IMG/VR virus record: IMGVR_UViG_3300035698_008169
Span: 1 to 55,644 of that record
DNA: 55,644 nt
Source: a virus
Direction: 5' to 3' (one strand)
Part shown: in pieces, positions 17,887-26,699 of the stretch
Numbering within the stretch: the stretch's first letter is position 1
Layout: every line of letters starts with the position of its first letter
Program-made: the position numbers and the translations under genes
The notes under the pieces: generated by a model
The model's database searches: none
What the model was told of the DNA's origin: nothing
The model's input: the letters and a program-made list of their open reading frames with translations, nothing else

Positions 17887-19483
17887 GTACCTGATATGCT
17901 CTAGCTAAATTGTCCTCACTATAATCGTCAGACACTTCAAAGCTTAGATCAATCCTGTACACGCCGTCTTCATCGGGTTCATAAACCCACAAAATGTTAC
18001 CTATAAGTTCAACTTGAGCTTCATCTGCAACATATATGGCCTTAGATAAATCAAATTCGGAAGCGTCTAATACATAAATGGTATGTAAATCTTTTGTTGA
18101 ATCATCTGTTTCAGTCTGAAAATCTACTAGGTCTTCGCTATCCGTTTCTTCTATAACTAAAGCCGAGGCTATCATCGCTTCACCATAAGTAACTTGGGCC
18201 GCCTCCGCGTTTTCTTTTTGTTGTGTCATAATAGTACTAGTATTGCCCATATTAAGATATTGGGCCAAAGAACCATAACTTTTGTTAACCATCCGATCCA
18301 GAGCTCGATACCTCAGACCTATGGCTCCTGTGGCAGAAAAGGTATCTCCGGCGGCATTAGCGACTTCTCCGAGGGCAGTAACAAGTCCTGCAAGACGAGT
18401 ACCCTGTAGATATGCATCTCGTACCCCTGCCGTAGTATTTAAGGGCGTTAACCCAGCGTCTTGGTATCTAATGCCCGGACTAGCCAAAGCTAACCATGTG
18501 TCATGAGCGGCCTTAGCTATTGTTGCGGCCACCCCAGCTGCCGTATTTTCGGTGGCTTGGGGGTCTCTACTATCTTCGTTAGCTGCTAAAGCATTTATTT
18601 CTGCAGTGAGTTGCGTGCCCCACAATCCATCTTCCATATAAGTAATAATATAGTCCCTAGCTATGGTGTGGCCTGCTGGAGTACCAGGAGCAGTAGGGAA
18701 ATTTGCCCTATTAGCTTCAACCCAAGAGAATCCCGTAACAACCACGGAGGTGGGATTTACTAGAGCAATGTTTCCTGGGCCTCCACAAATAATCCACCCT
18801 GTTAATGTATTAGTACCACCACCGGAATTAACTAAAAAAACATATTCAGAAACCACGGGAATGCCGCCACCATCATCTCCAGAGATTAATATCACGTCAT
18901 CGTTAGCTATACCTATGCCGTTAGTTACGGCGACAGTAGTACCAGCCAACGTAAAAGGAGCAGTTAGAGTAGTGTTGGGGCCGACACCGTTGAATCCATT
19001 AATTAAGACTTCACTAAGCCTTTCAAAATCTTTGGCCCTCTTAGACTCGTAGTCTGTTAAATAAGAAGCTGGAACATGGCTAGTATAAGTGTCAATTAGT
19101 GGGTGCATAAATTTGTTATCTAAGGCAACATCAAAGGGGCTAGACCACGGAAAAAATTTACTCCTAGCATCTGGGTCAGCTGGTGGAATTGGATCTGCAG
19201 CGTCAGGATATCCTAAAGTAAATAATAGGTGAGCCTCAGCCACAGTAAATGTATCTGGGACATACCCCATAAGAGCTTGACGTTCGGCTAAATAGTAAAC
19301 TACGATATTTTCAAGCCACTGAGTAAGGAATTCTTCGTCGGCGTCATAAACTTGCAGATATGCCGACTCCGCACCCGAAACATTAGCCCCCGCCTCGGTC
19401 ATAATACTAACTTCATTTGATAATTTAATAAGTCTTCTAGAAACAGCTCTTCTAGTGTCCTCATTAGACATGTCTACTGGCAT
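17882..19483 (-). CDS. Virion structural protein of the baseplate region (unknown family)
   Basis: I cannot assign a family to this 533-aa protein. The N- and C-terminal parts are largely helical (many Ala, Glu, Arg), and about residues 165-260 form a Gly/Thr/Val-rich beta insertion. The C-terminus (about 450-533) is acidic and beta-like. Its place between the spike gene (now separated by an HNH gene) and the LysM/gp25-like protein suggests a baseplate wedge or hub-associated component. Its ribosome binding site, GGGAG, lies inside the last codons of the upstream HNH gene. Confidence 0.5.
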   Translation of the reverse strand: MPVDMSNEDTRRAVSRRLIKLSNEVSIMTEAGANVSGAESAYLQVYDADEEFLTQWLENIVVYYLAERQALMGYVPDTFTVAEAHLLFTLGYPDAADPIPPADPDARSKFFPWSSPFDVALDNKFMHPLIDTYTSHVPASYLTDYESKRAKDFERLSEVLINGFNGVGPNTTLTAPFTLAGTTVAVTNGIGIANDDVILISGDDGGGIPVVSEYVFLVNSGGGTNTLTGWIICGGPGNIALVNPTSVVVTGFSWVEANRANFPTAPGTPAGHTIARDYIITYMEDGLWGTQLTAEINALAANEDSRDPQATENTAAGVAATIAKAAHDTWLALASPGIRYQDAGLTPLNTTAGVRDAYLQGTRLAGLVTALGEVANAAGDTFSATGAIGLRYRALDRMVNKSYGSLAQYLNMGNTSTIMTQQKENAEAAQVTYGEAMIASALVIEETDSEDLVDFQTETDDSTKDLHTIYVLDASEFDLSKAIYVADEAQVELIGNILWVYEPDEDGVYRIDLSFEVSDDYSEDNLARAYQVL

Positions 19484-19484
19484 A

Positions 19485-20156
19485 TTAACTCCCTACTAAA
19501 CTGACCCCTTTACTAATGTTTTCTTTCCACCACATAGGCTGAGTATTAGTAAAGTCGGCCGCCTTTTTAAATTCTCTTTTATCTGATAAATTAAAACTAC
19601 TAAGTGGAATTATATGATCTATGTGCCAACCCCTTAGGCCATAATTACTCCAAGACATGTTTTTAGACCATTTAGATTCTAAGTATTTTTTAAATTCCTC
19701 TATTGAACACCCTAAATCTTGTACAAACGAACCGGCTTTAGGATCTCCCCTTAAAGCATTGTTTAATCGACGTCTGAGACTACATTTGAGTTTATAATTA
19801 ATGTCAGTCTTTCTTCTTCGTCGATTATTTTTAACATTTCTAGCAATAATTTTATCTTTGTGTTCTTTATAATATTGTATACCGTATTCTTTAAAATTTT
19901 CTTTATTTTGTAGATAATATCTTTTATTCTTTTCTGAAATTTGTTTGCGATTTTTTATGTTGTATTGTTTTTGAGAAGCTAAAATGTCATCTCTATTTTT
20001 TTCATAATGGTCCTTTTTTTGTTGGCTAATGCGTTTCTTGTGCTTTTGGTAGTGTCGTTTCTTGGCCACAAGTCGTGCACAACGCTTACAACAATATTCC
20101 TGTTGTGGTCTAAATTTATTAGGCATAAAGCATTGCCCGCAATAACATTGTTTCAT
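19485..20156 (-). CDS. HNH homing endonuclease with N-terminal zinc finger
   Basis: This 223-aa protein is a free-standing HNH endonuclease, a mobile selfish gene. The N-terminus has cysteine pairs (CYCGQC, CCKRC) forming a probable zinc finger. A long basic repeat-like helical region with many Lys, Arg, Tyr and Asn follows. The C-terminal HNH core has WHIDHIIPLSSF and NTQPMWWKEN. It sits between two baseplate genes, overlapping the spike gene as ATGA and ending one base before the next ATG. The last five residues, SLVGS, are identical to the last five of the upstream spike protein, as if the end of the invaded gene had been re-encoded. Confidence 0.9.
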   Translation of the reverse strand: MKQCYCGQCFMPNKFRPQQEYCCKRCARLVAKKRHYQKHKKRISQQKKDHYEKNRDDILASQKQYNIKNRKQISEKNKRYYLQNKENFKEYGIQYYKEHKDKIIARNVKNNRRRRKTDINYKLKCSLRRRLNNALRGDPKAGSFVQDLGCSIEEFKKYLESKWSKNMSWSNYGLRGWHIDHIIPLSSFNLSDKREFKKAADFTNTQPMWWKENISKGVSLVGS

Positions 20157-21052
20157 GAACCCACCAAACTGAGGAATGATCCGTTTATAATTTTCGACAT
20201 TACTGGTCCACCTTGATTGCCTGTTCCAACGACCATGTCTCCAACTCTTGCTGACTGCGTACCACTATTACCAATTTTAGTTAATTGGCTTTTAATATTG
20301 AGGGCTTGTTTTGGGGCTATGTTCATGGTCTGACTTTTAATCTTCATGGCTCCACCCTGAGCCATGGTCATGGCATTATCTCCTGGCCCCTTTAGATTAA
20401 TAGCACCCAGTCTGTCCATGACCATCTTTTGCTGACCCCTAACCATTCCCATCGCGCCGTCTTTTGTGATTTGCATTTTTGAACCAATGGCTAAAGGCGT
20501 GGAACGTACCCCGCTAGCATTTTGGGGGCCGCCAACGTTTTCAATGGTGTGCGTGCCAAATTTATCAACACTAGTTTTAATACCATTAAATTCTTCTGTG
20601 TGTGTGACCCCTTTGGCTTTAGTAGCGCTTGATTTATTTTTAGGATGTGATTTAGATCCAGTAATGATTGGGCGAATTCCACTAAAGCTTACAATAACCA
20701 TGTCCCCAGAAGATCTTAAATAATTTTTTGAATAATCACCATCGGGTTGATAATCTGGATCGGCTGTTCTTACGGTTTCAGAGTTATCATTTATGCCTCC
20801 ACCTTGAGATTCATCCATGACATTATAAAGTATATTGCCTTGGTGATTTCCACTACTTATTACTACTAAATTGTATTGTAGTCGTGGGACGTCTAGTCCC
20901 TTGGTAGTATTCCTGTCATCGTCTATGTATAGAGTTTCATTAACTTTACATTCTAGAATGCCACTGGATCGATTTGATACCGCTTCGGTCGTCCTATTTT
21001 GTGGCAATTTGACCCCGCTACTAACAACAGAACCATCTGGCATTATTATCAT
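20153..21052 (-). CDS. Baseplate central spike protein (OB-fold plus repeat shaft)
   Basis: This protein of about 299 aa probably forms the membrane-piercing spike under the hub. Near the middle, GDMVIVSFSGIRPIITG resembles the OB-fold of gp5/gpV-type spikes. The C-terminal half is a Gly/Met/Lys-rich repetitive region with short beta-strand periodicity (MKIKSQTM, LNIKSQLTKIG), typical of a triple-stranded shaft, ending near ARVGDMVVG. I place the start at the ATG at 21052, which overlaps the hub stop codon as ATGA; the frame stays open 21 codons further upstream inside the hub gene. The HNH gene follows at once. Confidence 0.7.
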   Translation of the reverse strand: MIIMPDGSVVSSGVKLPQNRTTEAVSNRSSGILECKVNETLYIDDDRNTTKGLDVPRLQYNLVVISSGNHQGNILYNVMDESQGGGINDNSETVRTADPDYQPDGDYSKNYLRSSGDMVIVSFSGIRPIITGSKSHPKNKSSATKAKGVTHTEEFNGIKTSVDKFGTHTIENVGGPQNASGVRSTPLAIGSKMQITKDGAMGMVRGQQKMVMDRLGAINLKGPGDNAMTMAQGGAMKIKSQTMNIAPKQALNIKSQLTKIGNSGTQSARVGDMVVGTGNQGGPVMSKIINGSFLSLVGS

Positions 21053-22851
21053 CTTTTCATCCCCTTTATCACAGTTAGACCAGTAGAAGAATAATCGTCC
21101 GTTTCTACGTCGCATGAATAAGTTTCAGAGCCGTTTTTAATGAAAATCCCCCTGTCAAGGGCGACCGTCTGTGTCCAAACCCCAGGATATTCCCATTGGT
21201 CAGTATATTGTACAACATAATAATGTTGATCAAAACCCCCCGTAGATTCAGTAGATGGGATTTTTAATCGTTTACCAATCCTTATGTCTGGATTACCAAT
21301 CATGGTTAGCGAACCATTTAAAAGGCATTGGTTGTTTTTAAACCAATGTTTTCTCAATAAATTAACGGCATGCAATAATTTATAATTAGGGCCTTTTTTT
21401 GTGGAAAAAGTTAAAAATCTACTCTCACCAACATCTATACGTGTGCCGTATCTTTTTAATGAACCTTCAACGATTAAGTCTTCTGATTGTAAAGATACCG
21501 CAGACAGTTCATGATTGTTTTGCCCATCTCCGGCGGCTATTAAAAAAAACAGGTTTTTCCTATCATGATCAGACAACCCAATATTAAGATTCATAATGTA
21601 ATCAAGTGGTACCTCTACTTGAGCTAAATCCATAAAATAAGATATGTCAGAAATCTGTTTTTTAGGGTCTGTGTATTTTTTAAAAGCATAGGGGTGCATG
21701 CGCAAAGTTAGTGCTGGTCTACCATTATCAATTTCACAAAACAATTCATTAATGGCGGGATGTGAATGCGTTAACATCATCTGCCACAAAGTTGTTAATG
21801 GAGGGAATAGCCAATCAATCCTAGCGCCGTCAATTTGGTTTAAGTAATTCTGTTGTAAAATATTATAAAATAGAGGACCACTAGTACCACCGGCACCAAA
21901 ATATTGGGCCATCGGTTTGGGGATGTGCCATTGTTGAGTTAACCGCGTTATGGGGGTTTTAACTCCTGGTCCTAAAAAAAAATTAACAAAGCCTTCAATC
22001 CATCCCTGTGGTAATTGTTTCATACCATCCTTGGTTGGCTTAAACACATCTTGCATTAATTTTTGGTACTTAAAATCTTCACCAATCCATTGATTTAAGT
22101 AAATGGTTGTATCAAAAAAAACTTTAGTAAAATCAAACCCACTAACAACATATTGAGTTATTCTAGTACCAAGTGCATTAATGTTTTCAGAACGAGCGGA
22201 ACGGTTTATGTTACCTAAACATCGTAAAGACCAACCATCTAAATTGTCGGGCTCTACAGATATTGGTGGTGCGTTTAGCCCCCCACTTTGAATTAATTGG
22301 TCAAAAGCATCAGCATCATTTATAAAGAGGTATCCATTAGATCTTCCGGCCTGAAATGCTGCCGCAATATTATCGTTTTTGCTCGGAAATCTCTCTTTTT
22401 GTCGATCTTCAAATAATTTTCTTTGGCTTGGGGTCCAGTAATATGTCTTTTGTCTATCTGTGCCATCAAGTGATTGAGTATAAGTAACCGGAGTGACAGT
22501 TTCGTAAGCAGAAACAGGGGCTGACGCAGATTTTGAGTCATTACTACCCTGTGTAAGATATATCGCTATCCAATCCCCCGGACAAGCCTTTTTTAAGATA
22601 TTAGTAGAAGGGGCAAATGTGACCTTAAATTCACCCGGACTGTTAGACATAGATTTTCTATACATAACAGAAGTTACTGGATTATCAGCTTGAGATGAAC
22701 CAGACGATTCATTAGAGAAGGTATAAGTTGTCCCTTCATAATTGAGATCGTCTTCATTATCTTTAGTAATTTCTTGATTATCTTTAAAATGCCATATGAT
22801 GACTTTACATCGACTATTTATTGAATGTAATATCTGTGCTCTTTTTGCCAT
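21049..22851 (-). CDS. Baseplate hub protein (gp27/gpD-like)
   Basis: This 600-aa protein is the likely baseplate hub, on which the tube and spike assemble. Placement between tape measure and spike is the usual one. A segment around residues 70-105 (SPGEFKVTFAPS, PGDWIAIYL) matches the pattern seen in phage hub and late-control D-like proteins, where a conserved region of this kind opens the first beta domain. The C-terminus (YVVQYTDQWEY, WTQTVALDRG) resembles the closing strands of the same fold. Assignment to the hub is good; the subfamily is not certain. AGAGGAAAA precedes the ATG. Confidence 0.75.
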   Translation of the reverse strand: MAKRAQILHSINSRCKVIIWHFKDNQEITKDNEDDLNYEGTTYTFSNESSGSSQADNPVTSVMYRKSMSNSPGEFKVTFAPSTNILKKACPGDWIAIYLTQGSNDSKSASAPVSAYETVTPVTYTQSLDGTDRQKTYYWTPSQRKLFEDRQKERFPSKNDNIAAAFQAGRSNGYLFINDADAFDQLIQSGGLNAPPISVEPDNLDGWSLRCLGNINRSARSENINALGTRITQYVVSGFDFTKVFFDTTIYLNQWIGEDFKYQKLMQDVFKPTKDGMKQLPQGWIEGFVNFFLGPGVKTPITRLTQQWHIPKPMAQYFGAGGTSGPLFYNILQQNYLNQIDGARIDWLFPPLTTLWQMMLTHSHPAINELFCEIDNGRPALTLRMHPYAFKKYTDPKKQISDISYFMDLAQVEVPLDYIMNLNIGLSDHDRKNLFFLIAAGDGQNNHELSAVSLQSEDLIVEGSLKRYGTRIDVGESRFLTFSTKKGPNYKLLHAVNLLRKHWFKNNQCLLNGSLTMIGNPDIRIGKRLKIPSTESTGGFDQHYYVVQYTDQWEYPGVWTQTVALDRGIFIKNGSETYSCDVETDDYSSTGLTVIKGMKR

Positions 22852-22875
22852 TTTTATTTTCCTCTATGTTTTTAA

Positions 22876-25179
22876 TTATTCTCCTGGGAGTAGATCGTAC
22901 ATATTAGCAGATTGTAAACCTGTCTGTGCAGAATCTTTGGCCATAGCACCATTAGAACCCTCTATCGCTTTCATGGCTTCTAACGTTTTCTCTTGTAAAG
23001 TGATCAAATTACGCATCTCATTTTGAACTTTTTCATCGTAGCCTGAGCCTTTATTGTATGTCTTATTTCTAGCACTAAATGTAGACCCATTATCTTCCCC
23101 AGCCACTGCGAGTGTGGCCATGGCATTATAAACATTATCCCTTTGCGCCCGCTCCCAGTCAAAGCCTTTTCTCTTAGCTGTGGCTTTAGACAATTGACCC
23201 CAACCAACGCTTGGCCCATTTTTATTACCCACATCGCCTAATAATTGTGTTCCGCCATTAGATTCAAGAGACATACGAGCTATGTGCTCATTAATTTCTT
23301 GGTCAGAGTATCCGGCTGCGGTTGCTTGTAAACGGAAGTCCGCAAGTTCATCTTTGTCAGTATCTAAAAATCCAGCTAACCTTTTTTCTGTAGAGTTTAG
23401 CCCCTTTGTTTTACTGTATTTTCCCGAAATGTTTTTTAAAGGGCCACCCAATCCTGTAGAACCACCGTCGCCCCTAATCGTTTCATATATAAGCTTGAAT
23501 GCGCTACCACCAAGACCACCACTAAACTTGGCTATCGTAACCACAAGATTTTTAATTGATCCAATGTCTTTGGTAATCTGAGCCTTATCAATGCCTGATT
23601 GGACAGCAAAGGCATCAATGATTTCAGCTTCACCAGCAAGCCCCGCCTCTGAAAAGTGTTCCATGGCGGTGTCTCGTCTAGCTATGGATTTTCTATATTT
23701 CCAATCAAGTGTGCCAGACATTTCATCTAAACGAGCTTGGGCCGCATTTAGCCCCCTTGTTCTACGCTCACTTGGTTCTTCATCTTCTAATCCACTTACT
23801 TTGCCCATCTGTCTCATAAAGGCGACTGCGCTTTTGTGACCCTTAGTGCCTCCCTGAAAAACGGTTGGAAAAGCTCTTGTTAAAAATTCCACCTGCCCAG
23901 ATTCACCCATTCCACCAGTTAAACCCTTAGCCATGCTGGCCATCTCTTTAAACATAGACGCCCCGCCACCCTGTTTTAAAATGCCTCTTAACATTGGCTG
24001 GATATCTTTGGCTGCGTGAGGGATGTCGGATTCACCAAAGAAAGGACCCATCGCCTGAATACCTTTAGCTTGAAATAAATTGGCTTTTCCGCCAGTCATT
24101 TTTCTTATAACTTCGTTCATCCAGACGTTATGTTTGGTATTACCAAGATTGCCAAGAGCGCCAGCCATGCCCCCTACGCGACCAGGAGTAGACAGAAAAC
24201 CTTTTTGGTCATAAAGACTGGCCATGGTTCTTGTCATGGTGGTCGGAGATAACCCTGCCGGACCCAATTGTTTTAAGAGCTTTACTTGTTCTTCTAAAAA
24301 CCTTGGTAAATCTGATGTCTTTATTCCAGCGGCGAATGCTTCAGCCATGCTATCTACAAATGAAGATTCTAACTTTCCTCCAGTTCTGCCGGCTTCACGC
24401 ATTCCTCCAATTCCACCAGTCATTAAGGAAGGGTCCACGCCAGCAGCACGAGCAAACCGCATGGTACTTTGGGTAAGACCAACAGCACCGGGTCCAGATT
24501 TAGATAATTTGTCCATGACATTCATGGATTGGCCGCTGGTGTATCCTTTGCTAGCACCGCTATATAATTCACCCGTCACTGCATCTGGTCCAAGAGTGGT
24601 GCGAGCATAAATTTTTAATCTTTGTTCCATCTGTGCAATACGGCCGCTTTCCCCACGATCAGAAACCTTTTGCAGCATCCCGCCCACACCCATGCCAGCT
24701 CTAGCACCTTGTTCAGCGGTAACCCACGGCAGCATACCACCTGCTATGGCCCCAGTCATGCCTCCGGCTTTGCCCCACATGCCGTTACCGCCCATGGCGG
24801 CTCCGGCCATTGCACCACCAGTGTTTCTAACGTGTCCCCATGCAGTAGTGTGGCCACCCGGATCAGAACCCACTTGACGATTAAATTGAGTAGCGGCCCT
24901 ATTAATGCCAGACCATTCCCTGTAGTTTGAAGCAGCTTCGTGGGTTTTAGCTATGTTCCAGTCATTTAGCGGTTGATTTGCGAGATTCTTTAAAGTTCTG
25001 GATTCTGAAGCTTGACCGGACGCAGACGTTTTAATAAATTTGTTGGCATCTTTCCTTAGAGTAGAAGTAAAATCGTTAGACCATTTAGTATCACCAACTA
25101 ACTTTTTAATGGTCTGAACGTCTTTAATAAATTCTTTAAGGTCAGCCTTAATCTTTACAATACTTTCATGATCGGCCAT
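22876..25179 (-). CDS. Tape measure protein with C-terminal lytic transglycosylase-like domain
   Basis: This 767-aa protein spans the tail lumen and sets tail length. It has an N-terminal coiled-coil (1-50), a Gly/Ala/Met-rich central region with hydrophobic stretches (about 118-170 and 330-450) and helical repeats, typical of tape measure proteins. Residues about 630-700 look like a lysozyme-fold domain: MSLESNGG, with a candidate catalytic Glu near 639, then VGWGQLSKAT near 658. That is the E-S-x-G ... G-x-x-Q-L pattern of soluble lytic transglycosylases, suggesting local wall digestion during ejection. At about 0.15 nm per residue the length would predict a tail near 115 nm. Confidence 0.8.
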   Translation of the reverse strand: MADHESIVKIKADLKEFIKDVQTIKKLVGDTKWSNDFTSTLRKDANKFIKTSASGQASESRTLKNLANQPLNDWNIAKTHEAASNYREWSGINRAATQFNRQVGSDPGGHTTAWGHVRNTGGAMAGAAMGGNGMWGKAGGMTGAIAGGMLPWVTAEQGARAGMGVGGMLQKVSDRGESGRIAQMEQRLKIYARTTLGPDAVTGELYSGASKGYTSGQSMNVMDKLSKSGPGAVGLTQSTMRFARAAGVDPSLMTGGIGGMREAGRTGGKLESSFVDSMAEAFAAGIKTSDLPRFLEEQVKLLKQLGPAGLSPTTMTRTMASLYDQKGFLSTPGRVGGMAGALGNLGNTKHNVWMNEVIRKMTGGKANLFQAKGIQAMGPFFGESDIPHAAKDIQPMLRGILKQGGGASMFKEMASMAKGLTGGMGESGQVEFLTRAFPTVFQGGTKGHKSAVAFMRQMGKVSGLEDEEPSERRTRGLNAAQARLDEMSGTLDWKYRKSIARRDTAMEHFSEAGLAGEAEIIDAFAVQSGIDKAQITKDIGSIKNLVVTIAKFSGGLGGSAFKLIYETIRGDGGSTGLGGPLKNISGKYSKTKGLNSTEKRLAGFLDTDKDELADFRLQATAAGYSDQEINEHIARMSLESNGGTQLLGDVGNKNGPSVGWGQLSKATAKRKGFDWERAQRDNVYNAMATLAVAGEDNGSTFSARNKTYNKGSGYDEKVQNEMRNLITLQEKTLEAMKAIEGSNGAMAKDSAQTGLQSANMYDLLPGE

Positions 25180-25786
25180 ATATATTTTCCTTCTTTAAAA
25201 ATCGTATAGAATAATCAGACTCTAGTATATCTATAAAAATTTTAGCCCATTTTTTTACACTTTTAATGTATTTTTTGGGGACATATCCGCGCTGAACGTT
25301 CCCCGGACCCGCGTTGTAGGCCGCTAAAGTTTTCTCTCCATAAAAACCAAAATCCTCTCGAAGATGTTTTCTATATCTTATTCCCCCAAGTATGTTTTGG
25401 TATGGTTTATGCGGGTTAACTCTCATTAAACGAGCTGTTGAGGGCATTAATTGCATTAGTCCTACTTCGCCACTGCTACCCTTAGCATGCTTCCATCCAC
25501 CTGATTCATGAGCAATGGTAGCCAACACTTCGGAAACCTCTTGGATAGTAGGATTTAATTCTTCTTCTTTTAGGGCCGCAATAACATCTAATCTATATTC
25601 TAGGGTTCTAGTTAGTGCTCTTTGCATATATTTTGTTGGTAGAGGTTCTGGGACAAGACACTGCTGGACTTCTTCAATTACGTCGATCTCGTGAATTGGA
25701 GCGTAAGAAATGGTAGAAAACAAAGAAAGAAAAATTACTACCCCAATAACTATTACACTATTTTTTAAAATCTGTAAAGTCTTCAT
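25166..25786 (-). CDS. Membrane-anchored lytic transglycosylase (SLT family)
   Basis: This protein of about 206 aa cleaves peptidoglycan. It starts with a hydrophobic signal or anchor segment (VIVIGVVIFLSLFSTISYA). The SLT domain carries the catalytic motif AHESGG, then GLMQLMP and AYNAGPG, the standard order of family 23 transglycosylases. I use the ATG at 25786, which puts the hydrophobic segment directly at the N-terminus; a GTG four codons earlier is possible. It lies between the tail chaperone-like genes and the tape measure, overlapping both. It may be a tail-associated wall-piercing enzyme or the lysis enzyme; the signal segment fits either. Confidence 0.88.
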   Translation of the reverse strand: MKTLQILKNSVIVIGVVIFLSLFSTISYAPIHEIDVIEEVQQCLVPEPLPTKYMQRALTRTLEYRLDVIAALKEEELNPTIQEVSEVLATIAHESGGWKHAKGSSGEVGLMQLMPSTARLMRVNPHKPYQNILGGIRYRKHLREDFGFYGEKTLAAYNAGPGNVQRGYVPKKYIKSVKKWAKIFIDILESDYSIRFLKKENIYGRS

Positions 25787-26147
25787 GAATTTCGCCACCC
25801 TCTTTCTTCATGTCTGCGATAACCTTTTTGGCTTGCTTTTCCAGATCAGTTACCGGTGGCTTATAAACATCTCCCATTTCATTTTCTAACCATTCTTCGT
25901 CTAACTCGTCTATGTTCAAAATACCGAATTCACACTGTTTTTTGAATTCTTTATCATGCAGGAAACGATTTACAAACCATTCAAGCATAAGTTCTTCTTC
26001 TAAATAATCACCCAAGTTATTGTGAAATATGGGTTTTTTATAATTCTGAGACCACCATACACACAGCGACATTACACTGCGATTATAGGTTAAATCATAC
26101 GCAAGACGCATTAAAGCATTTTCTAAAGAAGTATAAGAGGATGACAT
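25758..26147 (-). CDS. Tail assembly chaperone-like protein, second of pair
   Basis: This 129-aa acidic protein sits between the tail tube and the tape measure, where tail assembly chaperones are nearly always found. Its content (many Glu and Asp, helical, two Trp-rich spots LCVWW and EEWLENEM) is compatible with that role, but no family signature was recognised. It begins directly after the stop codon of the first chaperone-like gene and in the same reading frame, with AAGGA seven bases before the ATG. It ends with TAG and overlaps the transglycosylase gene. Confidence 0.5.
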   Translation of the reverse strand: MSSSYTSLENALMRLAYDLTYNRSVMSLCVWWSQNYKKPIFHNNLGDYLEEELMLEWFVNRFLHDKEFKKQCEFGILNIDELDEEWLENEMGDVYKPPVTDLEKQAKKVIADMKKEGGEIHEDFTDFKK

Positions 26148-26564
26148 TTATTCGTCCTTTTTGTCGTCCGTATCTTCTTCTACGTCTTGGGTTTTTTTAA
26201 TTTTTACTTTTGCGGCCCTTTTTTTAACTTCTTCGGCCCAAGACACGCTTGACTCTTGAATTTTTTCAAAAATCGAGCCCACGACATTAAAATCGTACAT
26301 GTTAGCGCCATTATCAGATTCTGTGAACCATTTTGGCGCAGTAATAACACCAAAACGCACTGACGACAATATTGTATAAACCATCTTAATGTTGTCATCA
26401 ACTGCTTCTTCACCGACGTTGCGATTATACCACCTTTGTGCTTCGGCTTTTTCTGTGATTGTTAAACGTTTATAAAGGAAATCGCCAGCGTACTCTTCTC
26501 CGGTTTCTTCACCTTTTTCTTTAATTGAAAATGAAAATTCAATCGACGGTAGGTTATTATCCAT
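26148..26564 (-). CDS. Tail assembly chaperone-like protein, first of pair
   Basis: This 138-aa protein has an N-terminal half with alternating beta strands, a central AEAQRWYNRN helix, and a very charged C-terminus (many Lys, Glu and Asp). Position directly after the tail tube gene, and pairing with another small acidic gene before the tape measure, fit the G/GT-type tail assembly chaperones that coat the tape measure protein. No classical -1 slippery heptamer was found at the end of the gene. A strong AAAAGGAG site precedes the ATG, and a candidate promoter lies 40 bases upstream. Confidence 0.6.
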   Translation of the reverse strand: MDNNLPSIEFSFSIKEKGEETGEEYAGDFLYKRLTITEKAEAQRWYNRNVGEEAVDDNIKMVYTILSSVRFGVITAPKWFTESDNGANMYDFNVVGSIFEKIQESSVSWAEEVKKRAAKVKIKKTQDVEEDTDDKKDE

Positions 26565-26603
26565 AATAATTCTCCTTTTAAAATTGTTGTTTTCTTTTTA
26601 TGT

Positions 26604-26613
26604 TGTAATTATA
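26604..26613 (-). promoter_or_regulatory. Candidate late promoter box TATAATTACA
   Basis: An exact copy of the box, within the longer string GATATATAATTACA. It lies 25 bases after the hairpin terminator of the tail tube gene and 40 bases before the first chaperone-like gene, so transcription could restart here. Confidence 0.5.
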
Positions 26614-26638
26614 TATCATACTTATTTCATATAAAATT

Positions 26639-26665
26639 GGGCCCCCTAGATACAATAGGGGGCCC
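26639..26665 (-). terminator. Strong hairpin terminator after the tail tube gene
   Basis: A perfect 10-base-pair stem (GGGCCCCCTA with TAGGGGGCCC) closes a 7-base loop; on the minus strand the stem is followed by AATTTTAT. It would stop or weaken transcription after the highly expressed tube gene. Confidence 0.85.
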
Positions 26666-26699
26666 AGAAGTAAATTATCTCCATCAATAAATCCTCAGA

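Noticed and set aside
26148-26180. Programmed -1 frameshift in the tail chaperone pair
   Set aside because: The CAAAAAG near the end is not a proper X-XXY-YYZ heptamer, and the second gene is already in the same frame as the first, so a -1 shift would not fuse them.
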